A stretch of DNA of 24,248 nucleotides, taken from the NCBI GenBank assembly GCA_002382645.1, contig DFYP01000100.1, forward strand, positions 1-24,248, given 5' to 3'. The notes under the pieces are model-generated. The model was not told where the DNA came from, ran no database searches, and saw nothing but the letters and a program-made list of their open reading frames with translations. Positions 7,447 to 15,575 of this stretch are shown one piece after another. Each line of letters begins with the position of its first letter. The stretch's first letter is position 1. Position numbers and translations under genes: made by a program. The DNA comes from Desulfovibrio sp. UBA4079. GTDB taxonomy: Bacteria > Desulfobacterota > Desulfovibrionia > Desulfovibrionales > Desulfovibrionaceae.

Positions 7447-10400
7447 GGCCGTTCCTCCGGACCCTGTCCGGACAGGACCTCCCGGATGGCCCGGGTGATC
7501 TGCCCGCCGTCATAGGGCTTGAGCACGAGTTTGCTGATGTGCGCGGATTCGCCCTGGGCCTCGGCGGCCCGCTTGCGGCCCGAGACCAGGATCACCGGCA
7601 GCCCCGGGGCCAGGCGCGCGGCCTCCTCGGCCAGGCGCAGGCCGTTGATCTCGGGCATGTCGTAGTCCGTGACCAGGCAGTCGAAGCCGTCCGGCCGGGC
7701 GGCCAGGGTCTCCAGGGCCGCAGCCGCGCCGCGATGGGCCGTGACCGCGTAGCCCAGCCGGGTGAGCACCCGGGGGATGGTCTCCAGCTGGTCCTCGTCG
7801 TCCTCCACGAACAGGATGCGCTCGCCCTGGCCCGGGGCCGCGGCGCTGTCCTCGGCCGGGCGCTCCCCGGAGTCCTCGAAGCAGGGCAGGTAGATGTCGA
7901 AGGCCGTGCGCTCGAAGGGCCTGCTGCTGACCCGGATGGCGCCCTTGTGCACCTGGACGATGCCGTGGGCCACGGCCAGGCCCAGGCCCGTGCCCTCGGT
8001 CTTGTCCTTGGTGGTGAAGAAGGGATCGAAGATCTTGTCCCGGATGTCCTGGGCGATGCCCGGGCCGTTGTCCGCGATGGACAGCCGGATGTAGCGGCCG
8101 GGCTGCACGCTGAGGACCTTGGCCCGCTCCTGGTCCAGGTCCTCCTCGGTGAGCCCGATCTCGATGCGACCGCCGATCTCGCGCAGGGCCTGGAAGGCGT
8201 TGGTCACACAGTTGAGCACGATCTGCTGGATCTGGACCGGATCGGCGTAGCTGTAGGGATTCTTGGCCTCCAGCTGCTCCACCACCACGATGTTCCGGGG
8301 CATGGAGGCGCGCACCAGGCCCACGGCCTCGCGGATGACCGCGGCCAGGTCCGTGGCCCGGAAGCCCTCCTGGGAGGGCCGCGAAAAGGTCAGGATCTGC
8401 TTCACCAGGGAGCTGCCCCGGTGGGCCGCGCGGACCACCCGCTCCAGGTCCACCCGGGCCGGGACCTTCTCGGGCAGGTCCAGGAGGGCCAGCTCCGTGG
8501 AGTTGAGGATGGAGGTCAGGATGTTGTTGAAGTCGTGGGCGATGCCCCCGGCCAGGGTGCCGATGGCCTCCATCTTCTGGGACTGCTGGAGCTGGCGTTC
8601 CAGGCTGGCCTTGAAGGTCACGTCCTCGACCATGCCCTCGAAGTGGCGCAGGCCGCCGTCTTCGCCGAGCACCGGCCGGATGTTCACCGTGGCCGTGATG
8701 TGCCGGCCGTCCTTGCGCGGCAGCCGGGTCTCGAAGCGCACCACCCCGCGGCCTCGCTTGAGCACGGCCGAGAGTTCGGCGGCCCGTTCGGGGTCGTCGC
8801 GCAGGACCTCCAGAAGATTCAGGCCCGTGGAGCGGAACTCCTCCAGGTCGGCGTAGCCGAACAGCACGGCCAGGGCCTGGTTCACCTCCAGATAGGCCCC
8901 GCCGGGCTCGGCCCGGAAGATGCCCAGGGGCGAGTTCTCGAAGATGCCCCGGTACTTCTCCTCGGCGGCCCGCAGGTCCTCCTCGGCCCGGCGCAGCGGG
9001 CTGATGTCATAGACCACGCCCAGAAGCCCGCTCTCCCCGCCCCGGGCCCCGGCATAGGCGGCCTGGTGCAGAATCACGTCGTGGCGCGCGCCGTCCGCCG
9101 AGAGCAGGCGGCGCTCCTCGCTGCGCACCTGGCCCGGCGCGATCTCGGGCGCTCCCGGGCCCTCGTCCAGCTGCACCAGCGGGGCGCCCACGGCCTCGCC
9201 GGCGCGCTGCTCCCCACGGGTCAGGCCGAACCAGCGCTCAAAGGCCGCGTTCCAGCCGTGGTACTGGCCATCGCGGCCCTTGTAGAAGATGGGCAGGGGG
9301 ATGGTGTCGATGAGGAGCTGGAGAAAGGCCAGCTGGTCCTTGATGCGGCGCTCGATGATCTTGCGGCGCTTGATGTTGTTGATGAGCGACACGAGCACCA
9401 GGCCCAGGATCACGAAGCTGACCATGAGGGTCCAGAAGACCTGCTTGTCGAGTTCGTAGAAGGCCCGCGGCTCGTTGATCACGATGCTGCCCTCGGGCAG
9501 GTCGTCGCGCCGGAGCTTGAAGCGCTCCAGGAGGTTGTAGTCGAACATGAACCGGCCGTAGACCTTCTTGTCGATGCCCAGGTCGTCGGGATTCTCGCCC
9601 CGGAGCACGCGCACGGCCAGCTCCGCGGCCTGCCAGCCGTGGTCCTCGCCGCGCAGCAGGTGCCCGCCCACGATGCCGTGGCCCAGGAGGAACTCCCAGT
9701 TGCTGTAGATGGGCGCCTTGGTCTGGGCCGACATGCGCGAGAGGATCTCGGGCGTGGAGAAGAACTGGCCGGACACGTCCTGGTACATGGGGATGAAATA
9801 GACCAGGGTGTCGTCCGGGGCCTTGCGCACCAGGTCCAGGAGATGGGTCAGGTTGTTCTCCGAGACGAAGGTGAACGAAAGCTCGCCCTGGAGCGGGGGC
9901 ACGGCCTGCTCCACCTGGGCCCTGATGGACATGCCCGTGGTCGAGCGGTCGCCCACCACCAGGACCTTGTTCCGGCCCGGGTGCAGGCGCATGGCCATGC
10001 GCAGGCAGGCCTCGGCGTCGATGTTCTCCACCACCCCGGCGGCGTTGTGCAGGTTCTTGGGCAGCCGCTCCTGCTCGTTGACCCCGCAGAAAACCACGGG
10101 CACACCGCCGAAGATCTCGTCGCGCACGGCCATGACGAAGTTGAAGGCGTCGTTGTCCGAGACCAGGATCACCGGGAAATGGATGCCCGCGAACTTCTGC
10201 CGGAAAAGCTCCTTGTAGGCCGCGGTGAGCCGCTCCACGTCGAAGAGCTTGGCGTCCAGGTACTCGATCTGGAGCGTGATGTCGTAGCCGCTCTCGGCCA
10301 GCCGGGCGCGGATGCCGGAGAGGATGTCGTCGGACCAGGCATAGCCGTTGTGGTAGGAATTGATGTAGAGCACGTGGCGCTTGCCGCCCTGGGCCTGCAG

Positions 10401-10457
10401 GGTGTGGGCCGGGGCCAGGAGCAGCAGGAGCAGGAGCGCCCAGGCGAAGCGTCTCAC
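7443..10457 (-). CDS. Membrane hybrid histidine kinase with periplasmic binding-protein-like sensor
   Basis: A 1004-residue sensor kinase. Start GTG at 10457 has GGAGG 5 bases upstream and gives a clean signal peptide (MRRFAWALLLLLLLAPAHT, residues 1-22); the open frame continues upstream but there it is the shadow of the acyltransferase gene. Residues about 25-335 resemble ABC-transporter substrate-binding (ABC_sub_bind-like) domains and should be periplasmic. One membrane helix lies at about 340-362. Two PAS-like domains follow (about 378-490 and 500-612), then HisKA with phospho-accepting H641 (GGIAHDFNN), and a HATPase with N-box around 749-753, DNGPG at 796-800 and GTGLGLA at 822-828. 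A C-terminal receiver has D931 and K980. It should phosphorylate the regulator at 6058-7446. The ligand is unknown; the attached receiver suggests an internal relay or a damping role. Confidence 0.92.
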   Translation of the reverse strand: MRRFAWALLLLLLLAPAHTLQAQGGKRHVLYINSYHNGYAWSDDILSGIRARLAESGYDITLQIEYLDAKLFDVERLTAAYKELFRQKFAGIHFPVILVSDNDAFNFVMAVRDEIFGGVPVVFCGVNEQERLPKNLHNAAGVVENIDAEACLRMAMRLHPGRNKVLVVGDRSTTGMSIRAQVEQAVPPLQGELSFTFVSENNLTHLLDLVRKAPDDTLVYFIPMYQDVSGQFFSTPEILSRMSAQTKAPIYSNWEFLLGHGIVGGHLLRGEDHGWQAAELAVRVLRGENPDDLGIDKKVYGRFMFDYNLLERFKLRRDDLPEGSIVINEPRAFYELDKQVFWTLMVSFVILGLVLVSLINNIKRRKIIERRIKDQLAFLQLLIDTIPLPIFYKGRDGQYHGWNAAFERWFGLTRGEQRAGEAVGAPLVQLDEGPGAPEIAPGQVRSEERRLLSADGARHDVILHQAAYAGARGGESGLLGVVYDISPLRRAEEDLRAAEEKYRGIFENSPLGIFRAEPGGAYLEVNQALAVLFGYADLEEFRSTGLNLLEVLRDDPERAAELSAVLKRGRGVVRFETRLPRKDGRHITATVNIRPVLGEDGGLRHFEGMVEDVTFKASLERQLQQSQKMEAIGTLAGGIAHDFNNILTSILNSTELALLDLPEKVPARVDLERVVRAAHRGSSLVKQILTFSRPSQEGFRATDLAAVIREAVGLVRASMPRNIVVVEQLEAKNPYSYADPVQIQQIVLNCVTNAFQALREIGGRIEIGLTEEDLDQERAKVLSVQPGRYIRLSIADNGPGIAQDIRDKIFDPFFTTKDKTEGTGLGLAVAHGIVQVHKGAIRVSSRPFERTAFDIYLPCFEDSGERPAEDSAAAPGQGERILFVEDDEDQLETIPRVLTRLGYAVTAHRGAAAALETLAARPDGFDCLVTDYDMPEINGLRLAEEAARLAPGLPVILVSGRKRAAEAQGESAHISKLVLKPYDGGQITRAIREVLSGQGPEERP

Positions 10458-11197
10458 GAAAGCCTCCGCTGCCACAGGAAATAGGGCGTACGCACCACGG
10501 GGTTGGGCGTGGCGTTGTAGAAGTCCTCGAGATAGGCGTTCATCTCGGCCTTGCCCGCCTCGCGCGGGAAGTCCCGCGGCTCGAAGAGCTCCAGGGTCAC
10601 CTGCCTGCGGGGCACGGCCAGGACGCCGCCCAGGGCCAGGGCGGCCAGCTGCCGGGGCAGGCTGCGCAGCAGCTGCGGCTCCCGGCCCAGGCCCCAGCTG
10701 AAGCTGCTGCCCCAGAGCCCGCGCTGGCGGATGAGCACCACCCGTACGTCCGGCACGGCCTTGAGCAGCCGCTCCACGGCCCCCTTGCCGCCGAGCCGCT
10801 CCTCGGGGCCCCGGGCCAGCCTGCCGCCCGGATAGAGCAGCACGTTGTCCCCGGCTTCCAGGGTCTCGCGCACCAGGGCCAGGCCCTGGGCCACGGCCTT
10901 CATCTCGGCCCGCCCGGGCGCGGAGAGGTCCGGGATGAGCACCGTGCCGACCTTGCGCGCCAGCCAGCCGATGACCGGCAGGTCCGTGCGCGCGGCGTTG
11001 GCCAGGGGCCGGGGCCGGAAATCCTTGTGCAGGGCCGCCAGCACGATGAGCGGGTCGATGAGGGCCGGGTGGTTGGGCAGAAACAGGATCTTGCGCGTGC
11101 CCCGGGCGCGCACCTCCTCCAGGCCGCGCACCTCCACCCGGTAGCGCAGCCCGAGCAGGAACCTCACCATTCCCCGGAGCACGGTCTGTGAATCCAT
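10454..11197 (-). CDS. PlsC-like 1-acylglycerol-phosphate acyltransferase family protein
   Basis: A 247-residue protein of the lysophospholipid acyltransferase family. It has the catalytic NHPALID motif (H43 and D48, the HX4D signature) and a YPGGR segment at 122-126 in the place of the family's substrate-binding EGTR-like block. Residues 75-90 (GWLARKVGTVLIPD) match the usual segment between them. No strong membrane anchor is seen; such proteins act at the inner face of the membrane. Start ATG at 11197 has a GGGAGGGG ribosome-binding site. Its stop overlaps the kinase start by 4 bases (GTGA), so it is the first gene of the kinase-regulator operon, which is an unexpected partner. It could make phosphatidic acid or modify another acyl acceptor; the exact substrate cannot be told from sequence. 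Confidence 0.82.
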   Translation of the reverse strand: MDSQTVLRGMVRFLLGLRYRVEVRGLEEVRARGTRKILFLPNHPALIDPLIVLAALHKDFRPRPLANAARTDLPVIGWLARKVGTVLIPDLSAPGRAEMKAVAQGLALVRETLEAGDNVLLYPGGRLARGPEERLGGKGAVERLLKAVPDVRVVLIRQRGLWGSSFSWGLGREPQLLRSLPRQLAALALGGVLAVPRRQVTLELFEPRDFPREAGKAEMNAYLEDFYNATPNPVVRTPYFLWQRRLS

Positions 11198-11230
11198 GCC
11201 CCTCCCCTACCCCAAGCCCGGGCAAGGCTC

Positions 11231-11259
11231 AACCCGCCTCCCTTTTCATCCGCCGGGTT
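11231..11259. promoter_or_regulatory. Dyad in the divergent spacer between acyltransferase and aminotransferase
   Basis: AACCCG and CGGGTT, separated by 17 bases, sit in the 135-bp spacer (11198-11332) between two divergent genes. I see no convincing -35/-10 pair in either direction in this spacer. The dyad could be an operator or chance; low weight. Confidence 0.2.
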
Positions 11260-11332
11260 TTGGCATAGGCTGCGGCCTCCCGCGCACACATCCGGGACGC
11301 GGCCCAGGGCCCGCCCCGCAAAGGAGTTGAAG

Positions 11333-12523
11333 ATGGGCGTCTTGTCGTCGCAGGTCCAGGGCTATCTGGAACGTTCCTCGTGGATCCGGCGCATGTTCGA
11401 GGCCGGCATCGAGCTCAAGAAAAAGCACGGCGAGGCCGCGGTCTGCGACTTCAGCCTGGGCAACCCGGACCTGCCCCCGCCCGTGGCGGTCTGCCAGGGG
11501 CTGCGTGACCTGGCCGAGGAGGCGGGCCAGCCCTTCGCCTTCGGCTACATGCCCAACTTCGGCTACCCCCACGTGCGCCAGGCCCTGGCCAAGGAGGTCT
11601 CCAGGGAACAGGGCCTGGAGGTGCCGCCGGACTGTCTGGTGATCACCTGCGGCGCGGCCGGGGCCATCAACGCCTTCTACCGGGCCGTGCTCGAGCCCGG
11701 GGACGAGATCATCTGCCCGGCGCCCTATTTCGTGGAATACGGCTTCTACGTGGAGAACCACGGCGGCGTGCTCAAGCCCGTGGCGAGCCATCCCGCGGAT
11801 TTCAGCCTGGACCTGGCGGCCTTGGAGGCGTCCATCACGCCCAAGACCCGGGCCGTGCTCATCAACTCGCCCAACAACCCCACGGGCCGGGTCTACACCA
11901 AGGAAGAACTGGCGGGCCTGGCCGCGCTGCTCAAGAAGCACAGCGCGGGACGGCCGCGGCCGATCTTCCTCCTGGCCGACGAGCCCTACCGCTTCCTGGC
12001 CTTTGACGGGGCCGAGGTGCCCTCGCTCCTGCCCCTCTACGAGTACACGGTGGTGGTCAGCTCGTTCTCCAAGAACCTGTCCCTGGCCGGCGCGCGCGTG
12101 GGTTACGCCCTGGTGAACCCGGTCATGCCCGGCCGCGAGGAGCTGGTCAGCGGGATCATCCTGGCCAACCGCATCCTGGGCTTCGTCAACGCCCCGGCCC
12201 TGGCCCAGAAGCTTCTGCTCAAGGCCCTGGGCTCCCAGGTGGACGTGGATATCTACCGCAAGCGCCGGGACTGCATGGCCGACGTGCTGCGCGACGCGGG
12301 CTACGAGTTCGCCATGCCCAAGGGCGCGTTCTACTTCTTCCCCCAGGCCCCGGGCGGGGACGACGTGGCCTTTTGCCAGGCCCTGGCCGACGAGCTCATC
12401 CTGGCCGTGCCCGGCCGGGGCTTCGGCACGCCGGGCTATTTCCGGCTGGCCTTCTGCATCGGCGAGGAGGTCATCGAGCGCGCCCGGCCGGGCTTCAAGA
12501 AGGCCCGGGAGCGCTTCCGCTAG
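11333..12523 (+). CDS. PLP-dependent class I/II aminotransferase
   Basis: A 396-residue fold-type I aminotransferase of the aspartate aminotransferase superfamily. Start ATG at 11333 follows AAGGAG with a 6-base gap; an in-frame TTG at 11327 is less likely. Key positions: the NSPNNPTG motif at 178-185, the ADEPYR motif at 215-220 (Asp for the pyridine nitrogen, Tyr for the phenol oxygen of PLP), the Schiff-base lysine K247 in SSFSKNLSLAGARVG, and R371 in GYFRLAF for the substrate carboxylate. The donor and acceptor cannot be decided; members include aspartate, alanine and aromatic aminotransferases. It is divergent from the acyltransferase operon and convergent with a 58-aa gene, whose last four bases overlap its own stop. 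It appears to be transcribed alone. Confidence 0.93.
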   Translation: MGVLSSQVQGYLERSSWIRRMFEAGIELKKKHGEAAVCDFSLGNPDLPPPVAVCQGLRDLAEEAGQPFAFGYMPNFGYPHVRQALAKEVSREQGLEVPPDCLVITCGAAGAINAFYRAVLEPGDEIICPAPYFVEYGFYVENHGGVLKPVASHPADFSLDLAALEASITPKTRAVLINSPNNPTGRVYTKEELAGLAALLKKHSAGRPRPIFLLADEPYRFLAFDGAEVPSLLPLYEYTVVVSSFSKNLSLAGARVGYALVNPVMPGREELVSGIILANRILGFVNAPALAQKLLLKALGSQVDVDIYRKRRDCMADVLRDAGYEFAMPKGAFYFFPQAPGGDDVAFCQALADELILAVPGRGFGTPGYFRLAFCIGEEVIERARPGFKKARERFR

Positions 12524-12696
12524 CGCAGGCTGCCCAGACCGAGCCCGCAGGCCACGGCGGCCAGGGTCCAGAACGCGGTCTTGAGCAGGGCCGCGCAGCG
12601 CGAGCCGCAGAGCTGGCGCACGTAGCCCTGGGCCCCGGAGTCCTCGGGGCAGAGCAGGAAACGGGCAAAGAGCAGACAATCGGACGCAACGCTCAC
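12520..12696 (-). CDS. Small cysteine-rich, possibly membrane-bound protein (58 aa)
   Basis: A short gene starting at GTG (12696) with a textbook AGGAGG 6 bases upstream, ending TAG at 12520. Codons are strongly G/C-ending, as in neighbouring genes. The protein begins MSVASDCLLFARFLLCPEDS, has five cysteines (7, 16, 30, 34, 50) and a hydrophobic C-terminal segment at about 35-55 (ALLKTAFWTLAAVACGLGLG) that could span the membrane. I do not recognise a family. It converges on the aminotransferase, overlapping its stop by 4 bases, and is divergent from the LysR gene, so it is a natural candidate target of that regulator. A hairpin just upstream overlaps its ribosome-binding site. Confidence 0.6.
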   Translation of the reverse strand: MSVASDCLLFARFLLCPEDSGAQGYVRQLCGSRCAALLKTAFWTLAAVACGLGLGSLR

Positions 12697-12721
12697 TTCG
12701 GACCTCCTGGTATGGTCCGAA
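12697..12721 (-). promoter_or_regulatory. Inverted repeat over the ribosome-binding site of the 58-aa gene
   Basis: Perfect 8-bp arms TTCGGACC and GGTCCGAA around a 9-base loop, immediately before the GTG start. In the RNA the AGGAGG lies half in the loop and half in the 3' arm, so the hairpin could hide it. As DNA it could equally be an operator for the divergent LysR regulator. Confidence 0.45.
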
Positions 12722-12730
12722 CCTAGCCCG

Positions 12731-12750
12731 TTGGCGCGGCCCGAGGCCAA
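12731..12750. promoter_or_regulatory. TTGGC-N10-GCCAA dyad, possible LysR-type operator
   Basis: A 20-bp interrupted palindrome in the 126-bp spacer between the 58-aa gene and the divergent LysR gene. LysR-type regulators commonly bind such dyads with a T-N11-A core between divergent promoters. The same TTGGC could double as a weak -35 element in either direction. Confidence 0.35.
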
Positions 12751-12822
12751 TCGCATCTTCTGAACAGAGCCTTCGGTTTTTTTGATTGTCCCGGCAGCGC
12801 GGTCCGGGCTAAGGGAAGAGGC

Positions 12823-13716
12823 GTGGAACTTTACCAGCTCAAAACCTTTGTGGCCGTGGCCCAGGAGGGCAACCTCTCGCGCGCGGCCGAACGCCTGTTC
12901 CTGAGCCAGCCCGCGGTGAGCGCCCAGATCAAGGCCCTGGAAGAGGAACTGGGCCTGGCCCTGTTCCTGCGCACGCCCCGGGGCATGGAGCCGACCCCGG
13001 CCGGACTCCAGCTCAGGGAGCGGGCCGAGGCCACGCTCAAGAGCGCCGAGGACTTCCTGCACCAGGCCCAGGCCGTGAGCGGCAGGCTGAGCGGCCCGTT
13101 CCGCCTGGGCCACAACACGGACCCCGAGTATCTGCGCATCTTCCGGGTGGCCCAGGAGGTGCACCAGGAGCATCCCGGCATCGAGCTGGAGCTGTTCAAG
13201 GCCAACTCCGGCGAGATCCGCCCGGACCTGGAGACCGGCCGCCTGGACGCGGGCTACATCTACGGCCCGAGCCCGCATCCCTCGGTGCAGGTGGAGCTCC
13301 TGACCCTGCCCCGGCTGGTCCTGACCCTGCCCGCGGCCTGGAGCGAGGAGTGCTGCACCCTGCCTCTGGCCGAGGTGGCCGCCCAGGGCTGGCTCTGGAC
13401 CCCGCCCACCTGCCCGTTCCACCAGACCATCGCGGCCTTCCTGGAAGACTGCGGGGTGGTCCCCAACCGGGTCCTGGCCGTGGACGACGAGGACATGATC
13501 GCGACCCTGCTCCGGGCCAACAAGGGCGCGAGCTTTTTGCGCGAGGACCGGGCCCTGGACATGGTTTCGCGCGGCGAGGCCCGCATCTGGCAGGGCCGGA
13601 GCCTGACCATCCCGGTGCATCTGGCCTATCTGGCCCGCCGGGCCGGGGACCCGCTCATCCGGGCCGTGCGGGCCTGCGTGCGCCGGGCCTGGGACCTGCC
13701 CGCCGAGCCCCGCTGA
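12823..13716 (+). CDS. LysR-family transcriptional regulator
   Basis: A 297-residue LysR-type regulator. The N-terminal winged helix-turn-helix (about residues 1-60: LKTFVAVAQEGNLSRAAERL, then FLSQPAVSAQIKALEEELG) is clear, followed by the linker helix and a substrate-binding domain of two lobes (about 88-290). The start is GTG at 12823 with a purine-rich GGGAAGAGG just upstream. The family usually regulates a divergently transcribed neighbour in response to a small metabolite and represses itself; here that neighbour is the 58-aa gene, which is unusual because it is not an enzyme. Dyads at 12697-12721 and 12731-12750 lie in the shared spacer. The effector is unknown. purD follows 72 bp downstream on the same strand, and I see no terminator between them. 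Confidence 0.93.
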   Translation: MELYQLKTFVAVAQEGNLSRAAERLFLSQPAVSAQIKALEEELGLALFLRTPRGMEPTPAGLQLRERAEATLKSAEDFLHQAQAVSGRLSGPFRLGHNTDPEYLRIFRVAQEVHQEHPGIELELFKANSGEIRPDLETGRLDAGYIYGPSPHPSVQVELLTLPRLVLTLPAAWSEECCTLPLAEVAAQGWLWTPPTCPFHQTIAAFLEDCGVVPNRVLAVDDEDMIATLLRANKGASFLREDRALDMVSRGEARIWQGRSLTIPVHLAYLARRAGDPLIRAVRACVRRAWDLPAEPR

Positions 13717-13728
13717 CCGCGCCTCGCC

Positions 13729-13757
13729 TTGCCAACTTTGCCCCTTTCCACTACACC
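13729..13757 (+). promoter_or_regulatory. Possible sigma-70 promoter for purD-purE-moaA
   Basis: TTGCCA, 17 bases, TACACC: a good -35 (5 of 6) with a weak -10 (3 of 6). It ends about 32 bp before the purD ATG. Read-through from the LysR gene is the alternative. Confidence 0.35.
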
Positions 13758-13788
13758 GAAGGAGATTTTTCGCTTGCGAGGTGACAGA

Positions 13789-15069
13789 ATGCGCGTCCTC
13801 ATCGTCGGCTCCGGGGGCCGGGAACACGCCCTGGCCTGGAAACTGGGCCAGAGCCCCCTGGTTTCGGAACTGCTCATCGCTCCCGGCAACGGCGGCACGG
13901 CCCTGGAAGGGACCAACATCCCGGTCAGCGACTCGGACCTGCCCGCCCTGGTCTCCCTGGCCAAGGACAGGAAGGTCGATCTCGTGGTGGCCGGGCCCGA
14001 GCTGCCCCTGGTCCTGGGCCTGCAGAACGCCCTGGACAAGGAGGGCATCCCCTGCTTCGGGCCCAACGCCTTTGCCGCCAACCTGGAGGGGAGCAAGGCC
14101 TTTTCCAAGACGGTCATGCGCGAATCCGGCGTGCCCACGGCCCCGTTCGCGGTCTTCGACGAGTTCGAGCGGGCCCGGGCCTTTGTCCTGGAGCGCGGCG
14201 TCCCCCTGGTGATCAAGGCCGACGGCCTGGCCGCGGGCAAGGGCGTGGTCGTGGCCAAGACCGAGGCCGAGGCCCTGGAGACCCTGGAAGCCATGATGCT
14301 CAAGAAGGCCTTCGGCTCGGCCGGGGACCGCGTGGTCATCGAGGAGGCGCTCCAGGGCGAGGAGGCCTCGTTCATGGCCTTCTGCGACGGCGAGGACTAC
14401 GCCGTGCTGCCCTCGGCCCAGGACCACAAGGCCGTGGGCGAGGGCGACACCGGCCCGAACACCGGCGGCATGGGCGCATACAGCCCGGCCCCGATCCTGC
14501 CCAAATCCCGGTACGGCGAGATCGCCGAGCTGGTCATCCGGCCCATCCTCAAGAACCTGGCCAACAAGGGCGAACCGTTCAAGGGCGTGCTCTACGCCGG
14601 GCTCATGTTCACCCCGGCCGGGGTCATGGTCCTGGAGTACAACGTGCGCTTCGGCGACCCCGAGTGCCAGCCCCTGCTCATGCGCCTGGACTCGGACCTG
14701 GCCGAAATCATGCTGGCCTGCGTCCAGGGCCGGCTCAAGAAGACCGAGGTCCGGCGCAAGGACGAGACCTCCCTGTGCGTGGTCATGGCCGCCAAGGGCT
14801 ATCCCGGCTCCTACCCCAAGGGCATGGAGATCACGGGCATTGCCGAGGCCGAGGCCATCCCCGGGGTCAAGGTCTTCCAGGCCGGCACCCGGCTGGTGGA
14901 CGGACGGGCCCTGACCAGCGGCGGCCGGGTGCTCGGCGTCACGGCCCTGGGCGCGGACCTGGCCCAGGCCCAGAAGACCGCCTACCAGGCTGTGGAGCGC
15001 ATCCGCTTCGACGACTGCTACTACCGCCGCGACATCGGCGCCAAGGGCCTCAAACGGATCACGGGCTGA
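13789..15069 (+). CDS. purD: Phosphoribosylamine-glycine ligase (GAR synthetase)
   Basis: A 426-residue ATP-grasp enzyme that joins glycine to 5-phosphoribosylamine, using ATP, in the second step of purine synthesis. Evidence: N-terminal MRVLIVGSGGREHALAWKL, the ATP-grasp segment VIKADGLAAGKGVVVA near 142-157, GPNTGGMGAYSPAP near 224, and NVRFGDPE near 285, all family hallmarks. Start ATG at 13789 matches the usual PurD N-terminus and has GAGGTG 5 bases upstream. A TTG at 13774, in frame and 9 bases after AAGGAG, is a possible second start adding five residues. purE follows after 11 bp, forming a purine operon. Length is normal. Confidence 0.97.
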   Translation: MRVLIVGSGGREHALAWKLGQSPLVSELLIAPGNGGTALEGTNIPVSDSDLPALVSLAKDRKVDLVVAGPELPLVLGLQNALDKEGIPCFGPNAFAANLEGSKAFSKTVMRESGVPTAPFAVFDEFERARAFVLERGVPLVIKADGLAAGKGVVVAKTEAEALETLEAMMLKKAFGSAGDRVVIEEALQGEEASFMAFCDGEDYAVLPSAQDHKAVGEGDTGPNTGGMGAYSPAPILPKSRYGEIAELVIRPILKNLANKGEPFKGVLYAGLMFTPAGVMVLEYNVRFGDPECQPLLMRLDSDLAEIMLACVQGRLKKTEVRRKDETSLCVVMAAKGYPGSYPKGMEITGIAEAEAIPGVKVFQAGTRLVDGRALTSGGRVLGVTALGADLAQAQKTAYQAVERIRFDDCYYRRDIGAKGLKRITG

Positions 15070-15080
15070 AAGGAGAGGAT

Positions 15081-15575
15081 ATGACCAAAGTCGCCGTGTT
15101 CATGGGCAGCATTTCCGACGAGGACAAGATGCGCCCCTGCGTCCAGGTCCTCGATGAACTGGGCATCGGGCATGTCTTCACGGTCACCAGCGCGCACCGC
15201 ACCCCGGAGCGCACCGCCAAGCTGGTGGCCGATCTGGAAAAGAAGGGTTGCCAGGTCTACATCTGCGCCGCGGGCATGGCCGCGCACCTGGCCGGGGCCG
15301 TGGCCGCCAAGACGGCCAAGCCGGTCATCGGCGTGCCGCTCTCGGCCTCGGCCCTGGGCGGCATGGACGCCCTGCTCTCCACGGTGATGATGCCCCCGGG
15401 CTTCCCGGTGGCCACCGTGGCCCTGGACTCGGCCGGGGCGCGCAACGCCGCCTGGCTGGCGGCCCAGATCCTGGCCCTTTCGGACAAACCGCTGGCCGCC
15501 AAGATCGCCAAGGCCCGCAAGGGCTTCGTGGCCTCGGTGGAAAAGGCCGCCGCAGGACTGGAAAAAAAGAAGTGA
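15081..15575 (+). CDS. purE: 5-(carboxyamino)imidazole ribonucleotide mutase / AIR carboxylase, PurE
   Basis: A 164-residue PurE, which forms 4-carboxy-AIR in purine synthesis. It shows MGSISDEDKM (8-17), the SAHRTPER segment (37-44), AAGMAAHLAG (63-72), GVPLSASALGGMDALLS (84-100) and the MPPGFPVATVALDSAGARNAA block that lines the active site. H39 and H69 are in the conserved places. The AAHL segment favours the class I (bacterial mutase) type, which needs PurK elsewhere; I cannot exclude direct carboxylation of AIR. AGGAGAGG precedes the ATG. It lies 11 bp after purD and overlaps moaA by 4 bases. Confidence 0.95.
   Translation: MTKVAVFMGSISDEDKMRPCVQVLDELGIGHVFTVTSAHRTPERTAKLVADLEKKGCQVYICAAGMAAHLAGAVAAKTAKPVIGVPLSASALGGMDALLSTVMMPPGFPVATVALDSAGARNAAWLAAQILALSDKPLAAKIAKARKGFVASVEKAAAGLEKKK

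Noticed and set aside
10458..11225. In-frame extension of the histidine kinase upstream to 11225
   Set aside because: It is an out-of-frame reading of the acyltransferase gene. The GTG at 10457 has a GGAGG site and starts a clean signal peptide.
12757..12787. T7 run after CCTTCGG upstream of the LysR gene as a terminator
   Set aside because: No stem longer than three pairs can be formed before the T-run.
12697..14427. Long minus-strand frame through the LysR and purD region
   Set aside because: Only its last 58 codons (12520-12696) look real; the rest is antisense to lysR and purD.
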